Shown piece by piece: positions 1-9,266 of a stretch of DNA of 64,000 nt. The notes beneath the pieces are model-generated. The model saw only the letters and a list, made by a program, of their open reading frames with translations, was not told where the DNA came from and did not search any database. Location of the stretch: the NCBI RefSeq assembly GCF_023700745.1, contig NZ_JAMPYG010000014.1:1-64000 (forward strand), in the 5' to 3' direction. The position numbers and the translations under genes are program-made. How positions within the stretch are numbered: the stretch's first letter is position 1; each line of letters begins with the position of its first letter. The DNA comes from Rhodoferax sp. (GTDB lineage: Bacteria > Pseudomonadota > Gammaproteobacteria > Burkholderiales > Burkholderiaceae_C).

Positions 1-17
1 CTTGTCTGCTGCTATTT

Positions 18-1289
18 TTAGCGGTCGGCATTGTAGGTGTCATTGGTCACATTGGTGCTGCTGTGACCAGCCAGCAAGCTGATTTCCTTGGGTGTCAGCT
101 TCTCGCCGTTTTGTAGCTTGCGGATGATGCCTGACAGGTCTTGGTCAATGGCAACTTTCTGTTTTTCAATCTCAGTCGTCTTCAATCCGAAGACCTTGGC
201 AAGCTTGAAGTTGTTGCCTTCGGCTTGACGCAGATTGTTCGTGATGGCGGTCCTTCTCGTGTCATGGAAGTAAAGCCGTTCTCTTTCATTATCGTAGTAG
301 CCAAGTTGTTTTGTTGCTTCAACCCAATAAGCGCGCATGTTGAAGTAGGTCAGCTTGAAGACTTTGCCTTTTTCTTTCCTTCGGTCGTTTAGATATTCAA
401 GGAAAGATGGCTCAATGGGGATGTCACGGGGCTTTCCGTTTTTTGTCTTCGGGATCAAGACGGTCTGATTTTTCCAGTCAATGTTTTCCCATTCCATTGA
501 AAGACACTCAACACGGCGGCAGCCTGAGTAGATGCACTGGATGAAGCAATAGTAGGGCTCTTGGTTGGCCTTCATTTGTAGATATTCTGCAATCTTCAAT
601 GTTTGTTCTTCATTGATGATGGTTCTTCTACTGTTGTCCGGCTTGGGCTTCTCGTTTCTGGGAAGTTTCTTGACGGGGTTTTCAAGGCCATCTTCAAATT
701 CAGTGAAGTATTTATAGGCGTGAGTGAAAGCCCCCGAAATTGTAGAAAGCTCACGAAGTAGGGTGTTTGCCTTCACCTTTCTTGCCTTGATATAGGCAAT
801 GATGAGCTGCATATCTACAGTCTCAACGAAAAAATCGCCAAACGGAATTCCGTCCTTCATGTAGTCAAAGGAATCATTTCGGGTCTGCTCAATAATTGCC
901 TGCACAATCGTCTTGCTGTACTTGTACTTGTTGATCCGCTTGTGAATCAGCTCGTAGGGAATCTTGAACTCAGGAATGGCCCTTAGACTGCGATTTTGAT
1001 TGGTCTTGTAGGAGTTGGGGCTTTGTTTGGACAGGTGTTGCTTGAAGTGCTCTGCCAAGAGCATTCTCATGGTGATCTTGTTCGCTTCGGCGATCAGGTT
1101 CTCTACCGTGGCCATGCCCGAAAGCTCTTTTTCCTTCTGAGCTTCCCAATCCTTGGCTTCTCGCTCGGTATCAAACAGCTTGGTATGAGCCTTGCCGTTG
1201 TGCTTTACCTGGGCACGGTATTTGACTACTGTGATGTTCCGCTTGGTCTCTGGGTTCTTGCGGGAATACTCAACGGTATAGACGGACAT
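18..1289 (-). CDS. Tyrosine recombinase / phage-type integrase
   Basis: Site-specific DNA recombinase of 423 residues that would integrate and excise the element lying to the left of the window. The C-terminal catalytic domain shows the first Arg in SGCRRVECLSMEW, the H-x-x-R box in FHDTRRTAITNN (about H342 and R345), the second His in LLAGHSS (about H409) and the nucleophile Tyr in NDTYNADR (about Y419). About 60 residues separate HxxR from the second His, longer than in most family members. The N-terminal third would be the arm- and core-binding part. The gene is visibly richer in A+T than its neighbours, consistent with transfer. It reads away from the truncated rarA, with its start next to the repeats at 1353-1407. 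The integrase assignment is secure; the subfamily is not. Confidence 0.93.
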   Translation of the reverse strand: MSVYTVEYSRKNPETKRNITVVKYRAQVKHNGKAHTKLFDTEREAKDWEAQKEKELSGMATVENLIAEANKITMRMLLAEHFKQHLSKQSPNSYKTNQNRSLRAIPEFKIPYELIHKRINKYKYSKTIVQAIIEQTRNDSFDYMKDGIPFGDFFVETVDMQLIIAYIKARKVKANTLLRELSTISGAFTHAYKYFTEFEDGLENPVKKLPRNEKPKPDNSRRTIINEEQTLKIAEYLQMKANQEPYYCFIQCIYSGCRRVECLSMEWENIDWKNQTVLIPKTKNGKPRDIPIEPSFLEYLNDRRKEKGKVFKLTYFNMRAYWVEATKQLGYYDNERERLYFHDTRRTAITNNLRQAEGNNFKLAKVFGLKTTEIEKQKVAIDQDLSGIIRKLQNGEKLTPKEISLLAGHSSTNVTNDTYNADR

Positions 1290-1352
1290 GCTAACCCCTA
1301 CGTGTGATGTGGCTGCAAAAGTGTGCGGCCGCCGACTGCTGAAAGCCAGTTC

Positions 1353-1407
1353 GGCACAAAGAAAAAAGTTTGTGCCAAATTTGTGCCGCGTTCAAGAAAT
1401 TTGTGCC
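1353..1407. repeat. Cluster of TTTGTGCC repeats, putative integrase arm sites
   Basis: The octamer TTTGTGCC occurs at 1369-1376, 1380-1387 and 1400-1407, and once inverted (GGCACAAA) at 1353-1360. The second and third direct copies share the longer form AAATTTGTGCCG. The cluster lies between the integrase start and the point where rarA homology begins. Short direct repeats in that position are typical of arm-type binding sites of tyrosine integrases. The sequence pattern is seen directly; the function is inferred. Confidence 0.6.
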
Positions 1408-1459
1408 GAAAAGTCTGTTAAAAATCGTCGTAAGTCGTTATTTTATAACAAAGTACAGT

Positions 1460-1485
1460 GCTTTAGTGACCGCTTCAACAAGGGG
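1460..1485. other. Element/chromosome junction (putative att site) in rarA
   Basis: RarA homology starts abruptly at about 1471 with codons for [10 protein letters not shown], which in intact RarA follow the Walker B segment DEVH. Upstream bases encode nothing RarA-like. A core within CCGCTTCAACAAG is therefore likely. The exact crossover cannot be fixed because the other end of the element lies outside the window. Confidence 0.55.
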
Positions 1486-2427
1486 CAGCAGGATGCGTTT
1501 TTGCCGCATGTGGAAAGCGGGTTGTTCACCTTTGTTGGCGCCACCACCGAGAACCCGTCATTCGAGGTGAACTCGGCCCTGTTGTCGCGTGCTGCTGTCT
1601 ACGTTTTGCAACCTTTGACGACTGATGATTTAAGGCAAATCGTGGCTTCAGCCCAGGACTTGCAGGCGTTGCCAGCGATCGAGCCCAAGGCAATTGACCG
1701 GCTGGTGGCTTATGCCGATGGGGATGCGCGCCGGTTGCTCAACACGCTGGAGACGCTGGCGGTGTCGGCAACGCAGGAAAAGCGCGCCGAGATTACCGAT
1801 GTCTGGCTGCTCAAGGTGCTGGGCGAGCGCATGCGCCGTTATGACAAGGGGGGCGAGCAGTTCTACGACACCATCTCGGCCTTGCACAAGAGCGTGCGCG
1901 GCTCTGATCCCGATGCCGCACTGTATTGGCTGGTGCGCATGCTCGACGGTGGTGCAGATCCGCGTTACATGGCACGGCGTCTGATCCGCATGGCCAGCGA
2001 AGACATTGGTCTGGCCGACCCCCGCGCGTTGCGTCTGGCGCTTGATGCGGCCGAGGTCTACGAACGCCTGGGCACGCCCGAGGGCGAGCTGGCTCTTGCT
2101 GAGTGCGTGGTCTACCTGGCGGTTGCACCCAAATCCAATGCTGTCTACAAGGCGTTCAATGAAGCCAAGGCCTTTGTCAAGCAGGACGGCACGCGTCCGG
2201 TGCCCATGCACCTGCGCAATGCACCCACCAAGTTGATGAAAGAACTGGACTATAGCAAAGGCTATCGCTACGCGCACGATGAAGCCGATGCCTTTGCGGC
2301 GGGTGAGCGTTATTTGCCTGATGGCATGGCCGCGCCTGGTTTTTACAAACCAGTGCAGCGCGGGCTGGAGATCAAGATTGCCGACAAACTGCGTGCCCTA
2401 GAAGAGCGCAATCAGCAAGCGCGTTAA
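1471..2427 (+). pseudogene. rarA: rarA/mgsA, 3' part only (replication-associated AAA ATPase)
   Basis: C-terminal part of RarA, the replication-fork AAA+ ATPase related to clamp loaders. About 318 codons remain, running from [17 protein letters not shown] through the sensor region ([19 protein letters not shown]) to the tetramerisation and C-terminal domains (LRNAPTKLMKELDYSKGYRYAHD). Full-length family members are about 430-440 residues. Walker A and Walker B are absent because they would lie upstream of the element junction. The frame stays open to an ATG at 1288 inside element DNA, so a chimeric 379-residue protein could in principle be made, but it could not bind ATP normally. The intact 5' half is expected at the other end of the element. 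Confidence 0.88.
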
Positions 2428-2640
2428 GGTGGCATTGGTCTTGCATGTGAGTAGAAAGTGCAAGGGTTTACCCGGATTGGATTGCACCGTTATGGAGAGG
2501 CCCCGTGGCTACAATCCTGCCACTCAAATACGTCGTTGGAAGCCTTGCTACCAACACACTGGCAAGGCTCATAAGGCTGCATAACGCGTCAACAACCCTG
2601 TTGACACCTCAACCGGCCAAAAATCGGAGAAGAAACAAGT

Positions 2641-3570
2641 ATGGAAACCTTGATCCAGCAGGTCATCAATGGCCTGGTGTTGGGCAGCATGTACGCTCTG
2701 GTGGCCTTGGGCTACACCATGGTGTACGGCATCATTGGCCTGATCAACTTCGCCCACGGCGAAGTGTTGATGGTGGGGGCCTTGACCAGCTGGACCATCA
2801 TCGGCTTGATGCAGGAAGCCATGCCCGGCGCACCGGGCTGGATCATTCTGCTGATTGCGATGGTGATTGCCTGCATCGTGGCGGCCACGCTCAACTTCAC
2901 AATTGAAAAGGTGGCTTACCGGCCGTTGCGCAACAGCCCGCGCCTGGCACCGCTGATCACCGCCATCGGCATGTCGATCTTGCTGCAGACGTTGGCCATG
3001 ATCATCTGGAAGCCCAACTACAAACCGTACCCGAACCTGATTGGCGGTGCGCCCTACGAGATTGGTGGCGCGGTGATTTCTGTCACGCAGGTACTGATTT
3101 TGGGGGTCACGGCCTGTGCCCTGGCCACCCTGATGTGGCTCGTCAATTACACCAAATTGGGGCGTGCCATGCGTGCCACCGCTGAAAATCCGCGGGTGGC
3201 GGCGCTGATGGGGGTCAAACCTGACCTGGTGATTTCGGCCACTTTTGTGATTGGTGCCGTGCTGGCGGCCATTGCCGGCATCATGTGGGCGGCCAACTAC
3301 GGCACGGTGCAACATACCATGGGCTTCCTGCCCGGGCTCAAGGCCTTTACCGCAGCCGTTTTTGGTGGCATTGGCAACCTGGCCGGTGCCGTGGTGGGCG
3401 GCATTTTGCTGGGACTGATCGAATCGCTGGGGGCCGGCTACATTGGCAAACTCACGGGGGGCGTGCTGGGCAGCCACTACTCGGACATTTTTGCCTTTGT
3501 TGTGTTGATCATCGTGCTCACACTCAGACCTTCAGGCCTGCTGGGTGAGCGGGTGGCTGACAGGGCGTAA
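2641..3570 (+). CDS. livH: Branched-chain amino-acid ABC transporter permease LivH
   Basis: Inner-membrane permease of 309 residues, almost entirely hydrophobic, of the LivH family. It carries the family signature near the start (GLVLGSMYALVALGYTMVYG) and a conserved EAA-like region (FTAAVFGGIGNLAGAVVGG, about residues 235-253). The start at 2641 follows GGAGAAG with good spacing. It is first of four genes, livHMGF, spaced 11 bp or slightly more apart and surely one operon. The transported compound may be branched-chain amino acids or another substrate of this family (urea, amides); no periplasmic binding protein is encoded beside it to decide. Confidence 0.92.
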   Translation: METLIQQVINGLVLGSMYALVALGYTMVYGIIGLINFAHGEVLMVGALTSWTIIGLMQEAMPGAPGWIILLIAMVIACIVAATLNFTIEKVAYRPLRNSPRLAPLITAIGMSILLQTLAMIIWKPNYKPYPNLIGGAPYEIGGAVISVTQVLILGVTACALATLMWLVNYTKLGRAMRATAENPRVAALMGVKPDLVISATFVIGAVLAAIAGIMWAANYGTVQHTMGFLPGLKAFTAAVFGGIGNLAGAVVGGILLGLIESLGAGYIGKLTGGVLGSHYSDIFAFVVLIIVLTLRPSGLLGERVADRA

Positions 3571-3581
3571 GGAGACAGAGC

Positions 3582-4667
3582 ATGAAACAACAAAAACAGA
3601 TCATCGTATTTTTGCTGGCGGCGCTGGGTTTGCTGGTGCTGCCCCTGTTGCTGCAAGGGTTTGGCAATGCCTGGGTGCGCATTGCCGACATGGCCCTGCT
3701 TTATGTGTTGCTGGCGCTGGGGCTGAATATAGTGGTGGGTTACGCCGGCTTGCTCGACCTGGGTTACGTGGCGTTCTTTGCCATTGGCGCCTACATGTAC
3801 GCGCTGCTGGCCTCACCCCACCTCAGCGATACTTTCCCTGTCATTGCCGCCATGTTCCCGGATGGCATGCATTTGCCGATCTGGCTGGTGATTCCGGCCG
3901 CGGCTGGCCTGGCCGGACTGCTGGGCGTGCTGTTGGGGGCGCCGACCTTGCGGCTGCGTGGTGACTACCTGGCCATTGTGACGCTGGGCTTTGGCGAGAT
4001 CATTCGCGTTTTCATGAACAACCTGGACCATCCGGTCAATATCACCAATGGCCCCAAGGGCCTGGGGCAAATCGATTCGCTGACCTTTTTTGGCTTGAGT
4101 CTGGGTAAAAAGGTGGAAATCTTCGGGTTTCAGCTGGCCTCGGTCTCCTTGTACTACTACCTGTTCCTGGTGCTGGTGGTGGTCAGCGTGATCATTTCGC
4201 ACCGGCTGCAACTGTCCCGCGTGGGCCGCGCCTGGATGGCCATTCGCGAGGACGAAATTGCCGCCAAGGCCATGGGCATCAATACGCGCAACCTGAAACT
4301 TCTGGCTTTCGGCATGGGCGCCACGTTTGGTGGAGTCTCCGGTGCCATGTTTGCCTCGTTCCAGGGCTTTATTTCGCCGGAGTCATTTGCCTTGATGGAG
4401 TCCATCATGATTGTGGCGATGGTGGTGCTGGGTGGTATTGGTCACCTGCCTGGTGTGATTCTGGGCGCGGTGGCGCTGTCCGCCTTGCCCGAAGTGCTGC
4501 GTTACGTGGCCGGGCCGCTGCAAAACATGACTGGCGGACGTCTTGACGCGTCCATCCTGCGTCAATTGCTGATTGCGCTGGCCATGATCATTGTGATGTT
4601 GCTGCGTCCGCGTGGTTTGTGGCCGTCACCCGAGCACGGCAAATCCTTGCAAACCACCAAGCCCTGA
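3582..4667 (+). CDS. livM: Branched-chain amino-acid ABC transporter permease LivM
   Basis: Second inner-membrane permease of the Liv-type importer, 361 residues. It is recognised by GLNIVVGYAGLLDLGYVAFFAIGAY (residues about 47-71), typical of LivM, and by the LRGDYLAIVTLGFGEI motif. Its cytoplasmic coupling segment lies near GRAWMAIREDEIAAKAMGIN. The start at 3582 follows TAAGGAGACAGAGC, with the SD just after the livH stop. It would pair with LivH to form the transmembrane channel energised by LivG and LivF. Confidence 0.92.
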   Translation: MKQQKQIIVFLLAALGLLVLPLLLQGFGNAWVRIADMALLYVLLALGLNIVVGYAGLLDLGYVAFFAIGAYMYALLASPHLSDTFPVIAAMFPDGMHLPIWLVIPAAAGLAGLLGVLLGAPTLRLRGDYLAIVTLGFGEIIRVFMNNLDHPVNITNGPKGLGQIDSLTFFGLSLGKKVEIFGFQLASVSLYYYLFLVLVVVSVIISHRLQLSRVGRAWMAIREDEIAAKAMGINTRNLKLLAFGMGATFGGVSGAMFASFQGFISPESFALMESIMIVAMVVLGGIGHLPGVILGAVALSALPEVLRYVAGPLQNMTGGRLDASILRQLLIALAMIIVMLLRPRGLWPSPEHGKSLQTTKP

Positions 4668-4693
4668 CGCGACCCTACCCAAGAAGAAATGAC

Positions 4694-5464
4694 ATGACAG
4701 ACACCGTACTCAACGTTGCCGGCGTATCCAAACGCTTCGGCGGCCTGCAGGCCTTGAGCGATGTGGGCATCCAGATCAGGCGCGGCCAGGTCTATGGCCT
4801 GATTGGTCCCAATGGCGCTGGCAAAACCACGTTTTTCAACGTGCTCACCGGGCTCTACACCCCCGACACCGGTACCTTTGAGCTGGCTGGCAAGCCCTAC
4901 CAGCCCACGGCGGTGCATGAGGTGGCCAAAGCCGGTATTGCCCGCACCTTCCAGAACATCCGTCTTTTTGCCGAAATGACAGCGCTTGAGAATGTCATGG
5001 TGGGACGCCACGTGCGCACCCATTCCGGCTTGCTTGGCGCGGTGTTTCGCACGCCCGGTTTCAAGTCCGAAGAAGCGGCCATTGCCAAACGTGCCCAAGA
5101 GTTGCTGGACTATGTGGGCATTGGCAGCCTGGCCGACTACAAGGCCCGCACCCTGAGCTATGGCGACCAGCGGCGTCTGGAAATTGCCCGTGCCCTGGCC
5201 ACTGACCCGCAACTGATTGCCCTGGACGAACCCGCCGCCGGCATGAACAGCACCGAAAAAGTGATGTTGCGCGAACTGATCGACAAGATCCGCAACGACA
5301 ACCGCACCATCTTGCTGATCGAGCACGACGTCAAACTGGTCATGGGCCTGTGCGATCGCGTCACGGTGCTCGATTACGGCAAGCAGATAGCAGAGGGCAC
5401 GCCGGCTGATGTGCAGCGCAACGAAAAAGTGATTGAAGCCTATCTGGGCACCGGAGGACACTGA
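4694..5464 (+). CDS. livG: ABC transporter ATP-binding protein LivG
   Basis: Cytoplasmic ATPase of the Liv importer, 256 residues from ATG 4694 (preceded by AAGAAG). It has Walker A GPNGAGKTTFF, a LivG-type signature LSYGDQRRLEIARAL, Walker B LIALDEPAAGMN and an H-loop in LLIEHDVKLVM. The sequence AKAGIARTFQNIRLF is characteristic of LivG rather than LivF. The frame is open further upstream, but that stretch overlaps the end of livM and lacks family similarity, so the ATG at 4694 is preferred. Confidence 0.93.
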   Translation: MTDTVLNVAGVSKRFGGLQALSDVGIQIRRGQVYGLIGPNGAGKTTFFNVLTGLYTPDTGTFELAGKPYQPTAVHEVAKAGIARTFQNIRLFAEMTALENVMVGRHVRTHSGLLGAVFRTPGFKSEEAAIAKRAQELLDYVGIGSLADYKARTLSYGDQRRLEIARALATDPQLIALDEPAAGMNSTEKVMLRELIDKIRNDNRTILLIEHDVKLVMGLCDRVTVLDYGKQIAEGTPADVQRNEKVIEAYLGTGGH

Positions 5465-5465
5465 C

Positions 5466-6182
5466 ATGGCCGAAGTATTATTGAAAGTCAAAGGCCTCAA
5501 AGTGGCTTACGGCGGTATTCAAGCCGTCAAGGGTGTCGATTTTGAGGTCTGTGAAGGCGAATTGGTGTCACTGATCGGCTCCAACGGCGCCGGCAAAACC
5601 ACCTCCATGAAAGCCATCACCGGCTCACTGCCCATCAACGATGGCGACATTGAGTATCTGGGTAAAAGCATTCGCGGCCAGGGCCCCTGGGACCTGGTCA
5701 AACAGGGCCTGGCCATGGTGCCCGAAGGCCGTGGTGTGTTTACCCGCATGACGATCATCGAAAACCTGCAGATGGGGGCTTACATTCGCAATGACCAGGC
5801 CGAAATTCTGCAGGACATTGACCGGGTGTTCACCACCTTCCCGCGCCTCAAGGAGCGCCGTGACCAGTTGGCCGGTACCATGAGCGGCGGTGAGCAACAA
5901 ATGCTGGCCATGGGCCGGGCGCTGATGAGCCGGCCCAAGGTGTTGCTGCTCGATGAGCCTTCCATGGGCCTGTCACCCATCATGGTGGACAAGATTTTTG
6001 ATGTGGTGCGTGAGGTCTACGCGCAGGGCGTCACGATCCTGCTGGTGGAGCAAAATGCCAGCCGTGCCCTGGCCATTGCCGACCGTGGTTATGTCATGGA
6101 TTCGGGTCTGATCACCATGACGGGTGACGGCAAAACCATGTTGCATGATCCCAAGGTGCGCGCGGCTTACCTGGGTGAATAA
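5466..6182 (+). CDS. livF: ABC transporter ATP-binding protein LivF
   Basis: Second ATPase of the importer, 238 residues from ATG 5466, one base after the livG stop. It has Walker A GSNGAGKTTSMK, signature MSGGEQQMLAMGRAL, Walker B VLLLDEPSMGLSP, and LLVEQNASRALAIADRGYVM, the last typical of LivF. It ends the livHMGF operon. The absence of livK or livJ before or after the operon means the binding protein is encoded elsewhere or is shared. Confidence 0.93.
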   Translation: MAEVLLKVKGLKVAYGGIQAVKGVDFEVCEGELVSLIGSNGAGKTTSMKAITGSLPINDGDIEYLGKSIRGQGPWDLVKQGLAMVPEGRGVFTRMTIIENLQMGAYIRNDQAEILQDIDRVFTTFPRLKERRDQLAGTMSGGEQQMLAMGRALMSRPKVLLLDEPSMGLSPIMVDKIFDVVREVYAQGVTILLVEQNASRALAIADRGYVMDSGLITMTGDGKTMLHDPKVRAAYLGE

Positions 6183-6246
6183 GTTTTTTCATATTCATTG
6201 ATATTGCTCAAGATTTAGACGGGTCAGGCACTGCAAAGTAACGGTC

Positions 6247-6870
6247 ATGTTTACCGTCAATACCATTGATCCCAGTGCCCAGACCCAAAATATTGCCCGC
6301 GGACAGCTCTTGCTGCAACACGGTGTCAAGCCGGTCTGGGTCAGTTACATCGAATCTGGACGGGTCGCGCTGGGTGTGTTGGCAGATGGTTTGATGGAAC
6401 ATCAGATCGGCGTGCTGGAAGGACCCTGCTGGCTCGACGCCAGTTCGGCGGTGCTCAATATGCCGCACCTGGTGGATGCTTTGGCTGATACCCCTGTCGA
6501 GTTGCGCCAGGTCAGCATGGACGATTTCAGCAAAGGCATTGCCGGTCTGCCTGAAGCCGCCCAGGCCGTGCTCACCGATGTGGCCATGGCACACCGTCGG
6601 CAGACCGAGTTTGCCGTGAGCCGATTGGCCAAGGACGCCGAGGCGCGTTGTGCCGAGTGGCTGCTCAGCCATGCCCAGTCTGGCGCCCAGGGTCAGATGG
6701 CGGTTGAACTGCATCAGCGCAAGCGCAGCATTGCTGTGCAACTGGGGATTGCCCCCGAGACCTTTTCGCGCGTGCTGCGTCACCTGCGCGAACAAAGCCT
6801 GATCAGCGGTTCCGGCCGTGTGCTCAATCTGGTCAACCCCAACGCCCTGCGTTCGCTGGCAGGAGTCTGA
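6247..6870 (+). CDS. Crp/Fnr-family transcriptional regulator
   Basis: A 207-residue protein with an N-terminal cyclic-nucleotide-binding-like beta-roll (about residues 15-110) and a C-terminal winged helix (about 135-200). In the latter, QLGIAPETFSRVLRHLREQSLI is the HTH recognition segment of Crp/Fnr proteins. No Cys cluster of the Fnr [4Fe-4S] type is present in the N-terminal region, so it is not a classical oxygen sensor. It lies 64 bp after livF on the same strand and converges with xdhB. The ligand and target genes are not evident. Confidence 0.82.
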   Translation: MFTVNTIDPSAQTQNIARGQLLLQHGVKPVWVSYIESGRVALGVLADGLMEHQIGVLEGPCWLDASSAVLNMPHLVDALADTPVELRQVSMDDFSKGIAGLPEAAQAVLTDVAMAHRRQTEFAVSRLAKDAEARCAEWLLSHAQSGAQGQMAVELHQRKRSIAVQLGIAPETFSRVLRHLREQSLISGSGRVLNLVNPNALRSLAGV

Positions 6871-6881
6871 AACCTTGTGGG

Positions 6882-9266
6882 TCAGACCACTCGCCCAGTG
6901 ACGTGCTCTGACCCCAACTGATTATGTAGCGCCCACAACACCCGCTCTGGCGTGGCGGGTGCATTCAGCTGTACCGCTTGTCCGTCACCACGCGCCAGGG
7001 CGACTGCCTCACGTAGCGCTTCGAACACACTGATGGCCAGCATGAGCGGGGGTTCGCCCACGGCCTTGGAGCCAAACACGTTGTCCTCGGGGTTGGGCTC
7101 AGGCCATAAATCGACCTTGAAATGGGTGGGCACATCGCCTGCGGTGGGGATTTTGTAAGTGCTGGGCGCGTGCGTGGTCAGCAGGCCCTGGTCGTTCCAC
7201 ACCAGTTCTTCCGAAGTGAGCCAGCCCATGCCTTGCACAAAGCCGCCCTCAATCTGCCCGATGTCGATGGCCGGATTGATGGATCGGCCCACGTCGTGCA
7301 GGATGTCCACTTGCAACACACGGCTCTCGCCGGTGAGGGTGTCGATGGCCACCTCGGTGCACGCTGCGCCATAGGCAAAGTAGTAAAACGGTCGCCCCGT
7401 CAGGGTGATTTTGTCGTAATGGATTTTGGGCGTGCGGTAAAAGCCGTCGCTCCACAACTGGATGCGGTTGGCGTAAGCCTGCGCCACCACTTCGGTGAAA
7501 CTGCGCGTGGCTTTGGGCGTGCTCACCAGGCCAGCAGCAAATTGCACGGCACCGGCGCCGACACCGTCGAGGCCGCAGACAAAGGCTGCCAGGTTGTCGC
7601 GAATATGGCGTGCGGCAAATTGGGCGGCGCGGCCATTGAGGTCGGTGCCCGCAGACGCGGCGGTGGCCGAGGCATTTGGGATCTTGCCGGTGTCGCTGGC
7701 GCTCACCCGCACGTGAGCCAGCGGCACACCGAGTTCGTCGGCCACGATTTGTGCCACCTTGGTGTGTAGGCCTTGCCCCATTTCGGTGCCACCGTGGTTG
7801 ACCGTGACGCTGCCGTCCAGATAGACATGCACCAACGCACCCGCCTGATTGAACAGGGTGGCGGTAAAGCTGATGCCAAATTTGACCGGCGTCAGGGCAA
7901 TGCCGCGTTTGATGACCATGCTGTTCTGGTTCCAGCTGGCAATGGTGTCACGGCGCTGCTGGTAGTGTGCGGTCAGCGCCAGTTTTGAAATCAGTGGCTG
8001 CAGGATATTGCCCTCGACCTTCATGCCGTAGTGCGTGGTGTTGCGCTGCTGCTGGATGGACGTACTTTTGTTATGGCGATCTTCCAGCGTTTCATCGCAG
8101 TACAGGTTGCGAAGCCTGACAGCCAGCGGGTCAAGCCCCAGATGGCGGGCGATGTTGCCCAGAATCGCTTCGGTGACGATCATGCCCTGCGGCCCGCCAA
8201 AGCCGCGAAACGCGGTGTGGCTCTGGGTGTTGAGCTTGCAGCGGTACGAGGTGATCTCCACATCCTGCAAAAAGTAGGCGTTGTCGGCATGGAAAATGGC
8301 CCGGTCTGCCACCGGTCCCGACAAATCGGCGCTGAAGCCGCAGTGCGCCAGCATCTGCAACTGCAGGCCGCAGAGCCGGCCGCTGTCGTCAAATCCCACG
8401 CGGAAGTCATAACTGAACGGATGGCGCTTGCCGGTGATCATGAAGTCATCGTCGCGGTCGAGCCGCAACTTTACGGGTCGCTTCACCCGGTGTGCAGCCA
8501 GCGCTGCCCACACGGCCACATGGCCCGCCTGTGTTTCCTTGCCACCAAAACCGCCACCCATGCGCCGGCATAGCACCGTGATCGCATGGTTGTCCAGTCC
8601 AAGCGCATGGGCGACCCAGTGCTGCACTTCGCCGGGATGCTGGGTGCTGCTGTGAATGAGCCACTGGTTTTGCTCCTGCGGCAACGCGTAAGCCACCTGG
8701 CCTTCCAGGTAAAAGTGCTCCTGGCCGCCGACTTCGAATGTGCCTTGCAGGGTGTGCGGTGCGCGTGCCAGGGCCTGGGCCGCATCGCCGCGGCGCACCG
8801 TGACGGGCGGCAGCACAAAACTTTGCGCTGCCAGGGCCGCGCGCACGTCCAGGATGGCGGGCAGGGGTTCGATGTGCGGCGTCACCAGTCGCGCTGCACG
8901 GCGTGCCAGCATCACGCTGTCGGCCACCACCAGGGCAATGACCTGACCGACGTGCTGCACCGTGTCCTGCGCCAACACAGGCTCATCGCCGGCAAAGGCG
9001 GCCAGCATCTTGCTGCCGGGCACGTCGGCTGCCAGCAGCACGGCATGGACACCGGGCAGGGCAAGTGCCGCATGCGTGTCAACGCCGAGCAGCTTGCCGT
9101 GGGCGACCTTGGACAGTACCGGAGCGGCATAGAGCGTGCCGCGCAGTTCCGGGATGTCGTCGATATACGTGGCGGCACCGGCAATCTGCGCCGCGGCGCT
9201 CTCGTGCGGGTGTGGCTGGCCGCTGGATGACAGGGGCTCGGTGCCAGCCGGCGAAGGGGCGTTCAT
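6882..9266 (-). CDS. xdhB: Xanthine dehydrogenase, molybdopterin-binding subunit
   Basis: Large subunit (794 residues) of bacterial xanthine dehydrogenase, oxidising hypoxanthine and xanthine to urate. Molybdenum-cofactor motifs are intact: GGGFGGKE, HTAFRGFGGPQGM, EMGQGLHTKVAQ and the catalytic Glu in KAVGEPPLMLA near the C-terminus. The ATG at 9266 overlaps the xdhA stop (ATGA), indicating translational coupling. A much longer upstream open frame belongs to the complement of xdhA and is not used. The maturation gene xdhC, which commonly follows xdhB, is missing; the next gene is the convergent regulator. Confidence 0.94.
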   Translation of the reverse strand: MNAPSPAGTEPLSSSGQPHPHESAAAQIAGAATYIDDIPELRGTLYAAPVLSKVAHGKLLGVDTHAALALPGVHAVLLAADVPGSKMLAAFAGDEPVLAQDTVQHVGQVIALVVADSVMLARRAARLVTPHIEPLPAILDVRAALAAQSFVLPPVTVRRGDAAQALARAPHTLQGTFEVGGQEHFYLEGQVAYALPQEQNQWLIHSSTQHPGEVQHWVAHALGLDNHAITVLCRRMGGGFGGKETQAGHVAVWAALAAHRVKRPVKLRLDRDDDFMITGKRHPFSYDFRVGFDDSGRLCGLQLQMLAHCGFSADLSGPVADRAIFHADNAYFLQDVEITSYRCKLNTQSHTAFRGFGGPQGMIVTEAILGNIARHLGLDPLAVRLRNLYCDETLEDRHNKSTSIQQQRNTTHYGMKVEGNILQPLISKLALTAHYQQRRDTIASWNQNSMVIKRGIALTPVKFGISFTATLFNQAGALVHVYLDGSVTVNHGGTEMGQGLHTKVAQIVADELGVPLAHVRVSASDTGKIPNASATAASAGTDLNGRAAQFAARHIRDNLAAFVCGLDGVGAGAVQFAAGLVSTPKATRSFTEVVAQAYANRIQLWSDGFYRTPKIHYDKITLTGRPFYYFAYGAACTEVAIDTLTGESRVLQVDILHDVGRSINPAIDIGQIEGGFVQGMGWLTSEELVWNDQGLLTTHAPSTYKIPTAGDVPTHFKVDLWPEPNPEDNVFGSKAVGEPPLMLAISVFEALREAVALARGDGQAVQLNAPATPERVLWALHNQLGSEHVTGRVV

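Noticed and set aside
2482..2515. Promoter for livH from TTGCAC and TACAAT
   Set aside because: The two hexamers are 22 bp apart, too far for a sigma-70 promoter; TACAAT alone is not enough to call.
8031..8573. Open frame opposite xdhB
   Set aside because: It is the complement of a long high-G+C gene with clear motifs; no family features or SD. The same applies to the long frames opposite the FtsX-like permease (19675-21453), cfa-like gene, pepN and prfB.
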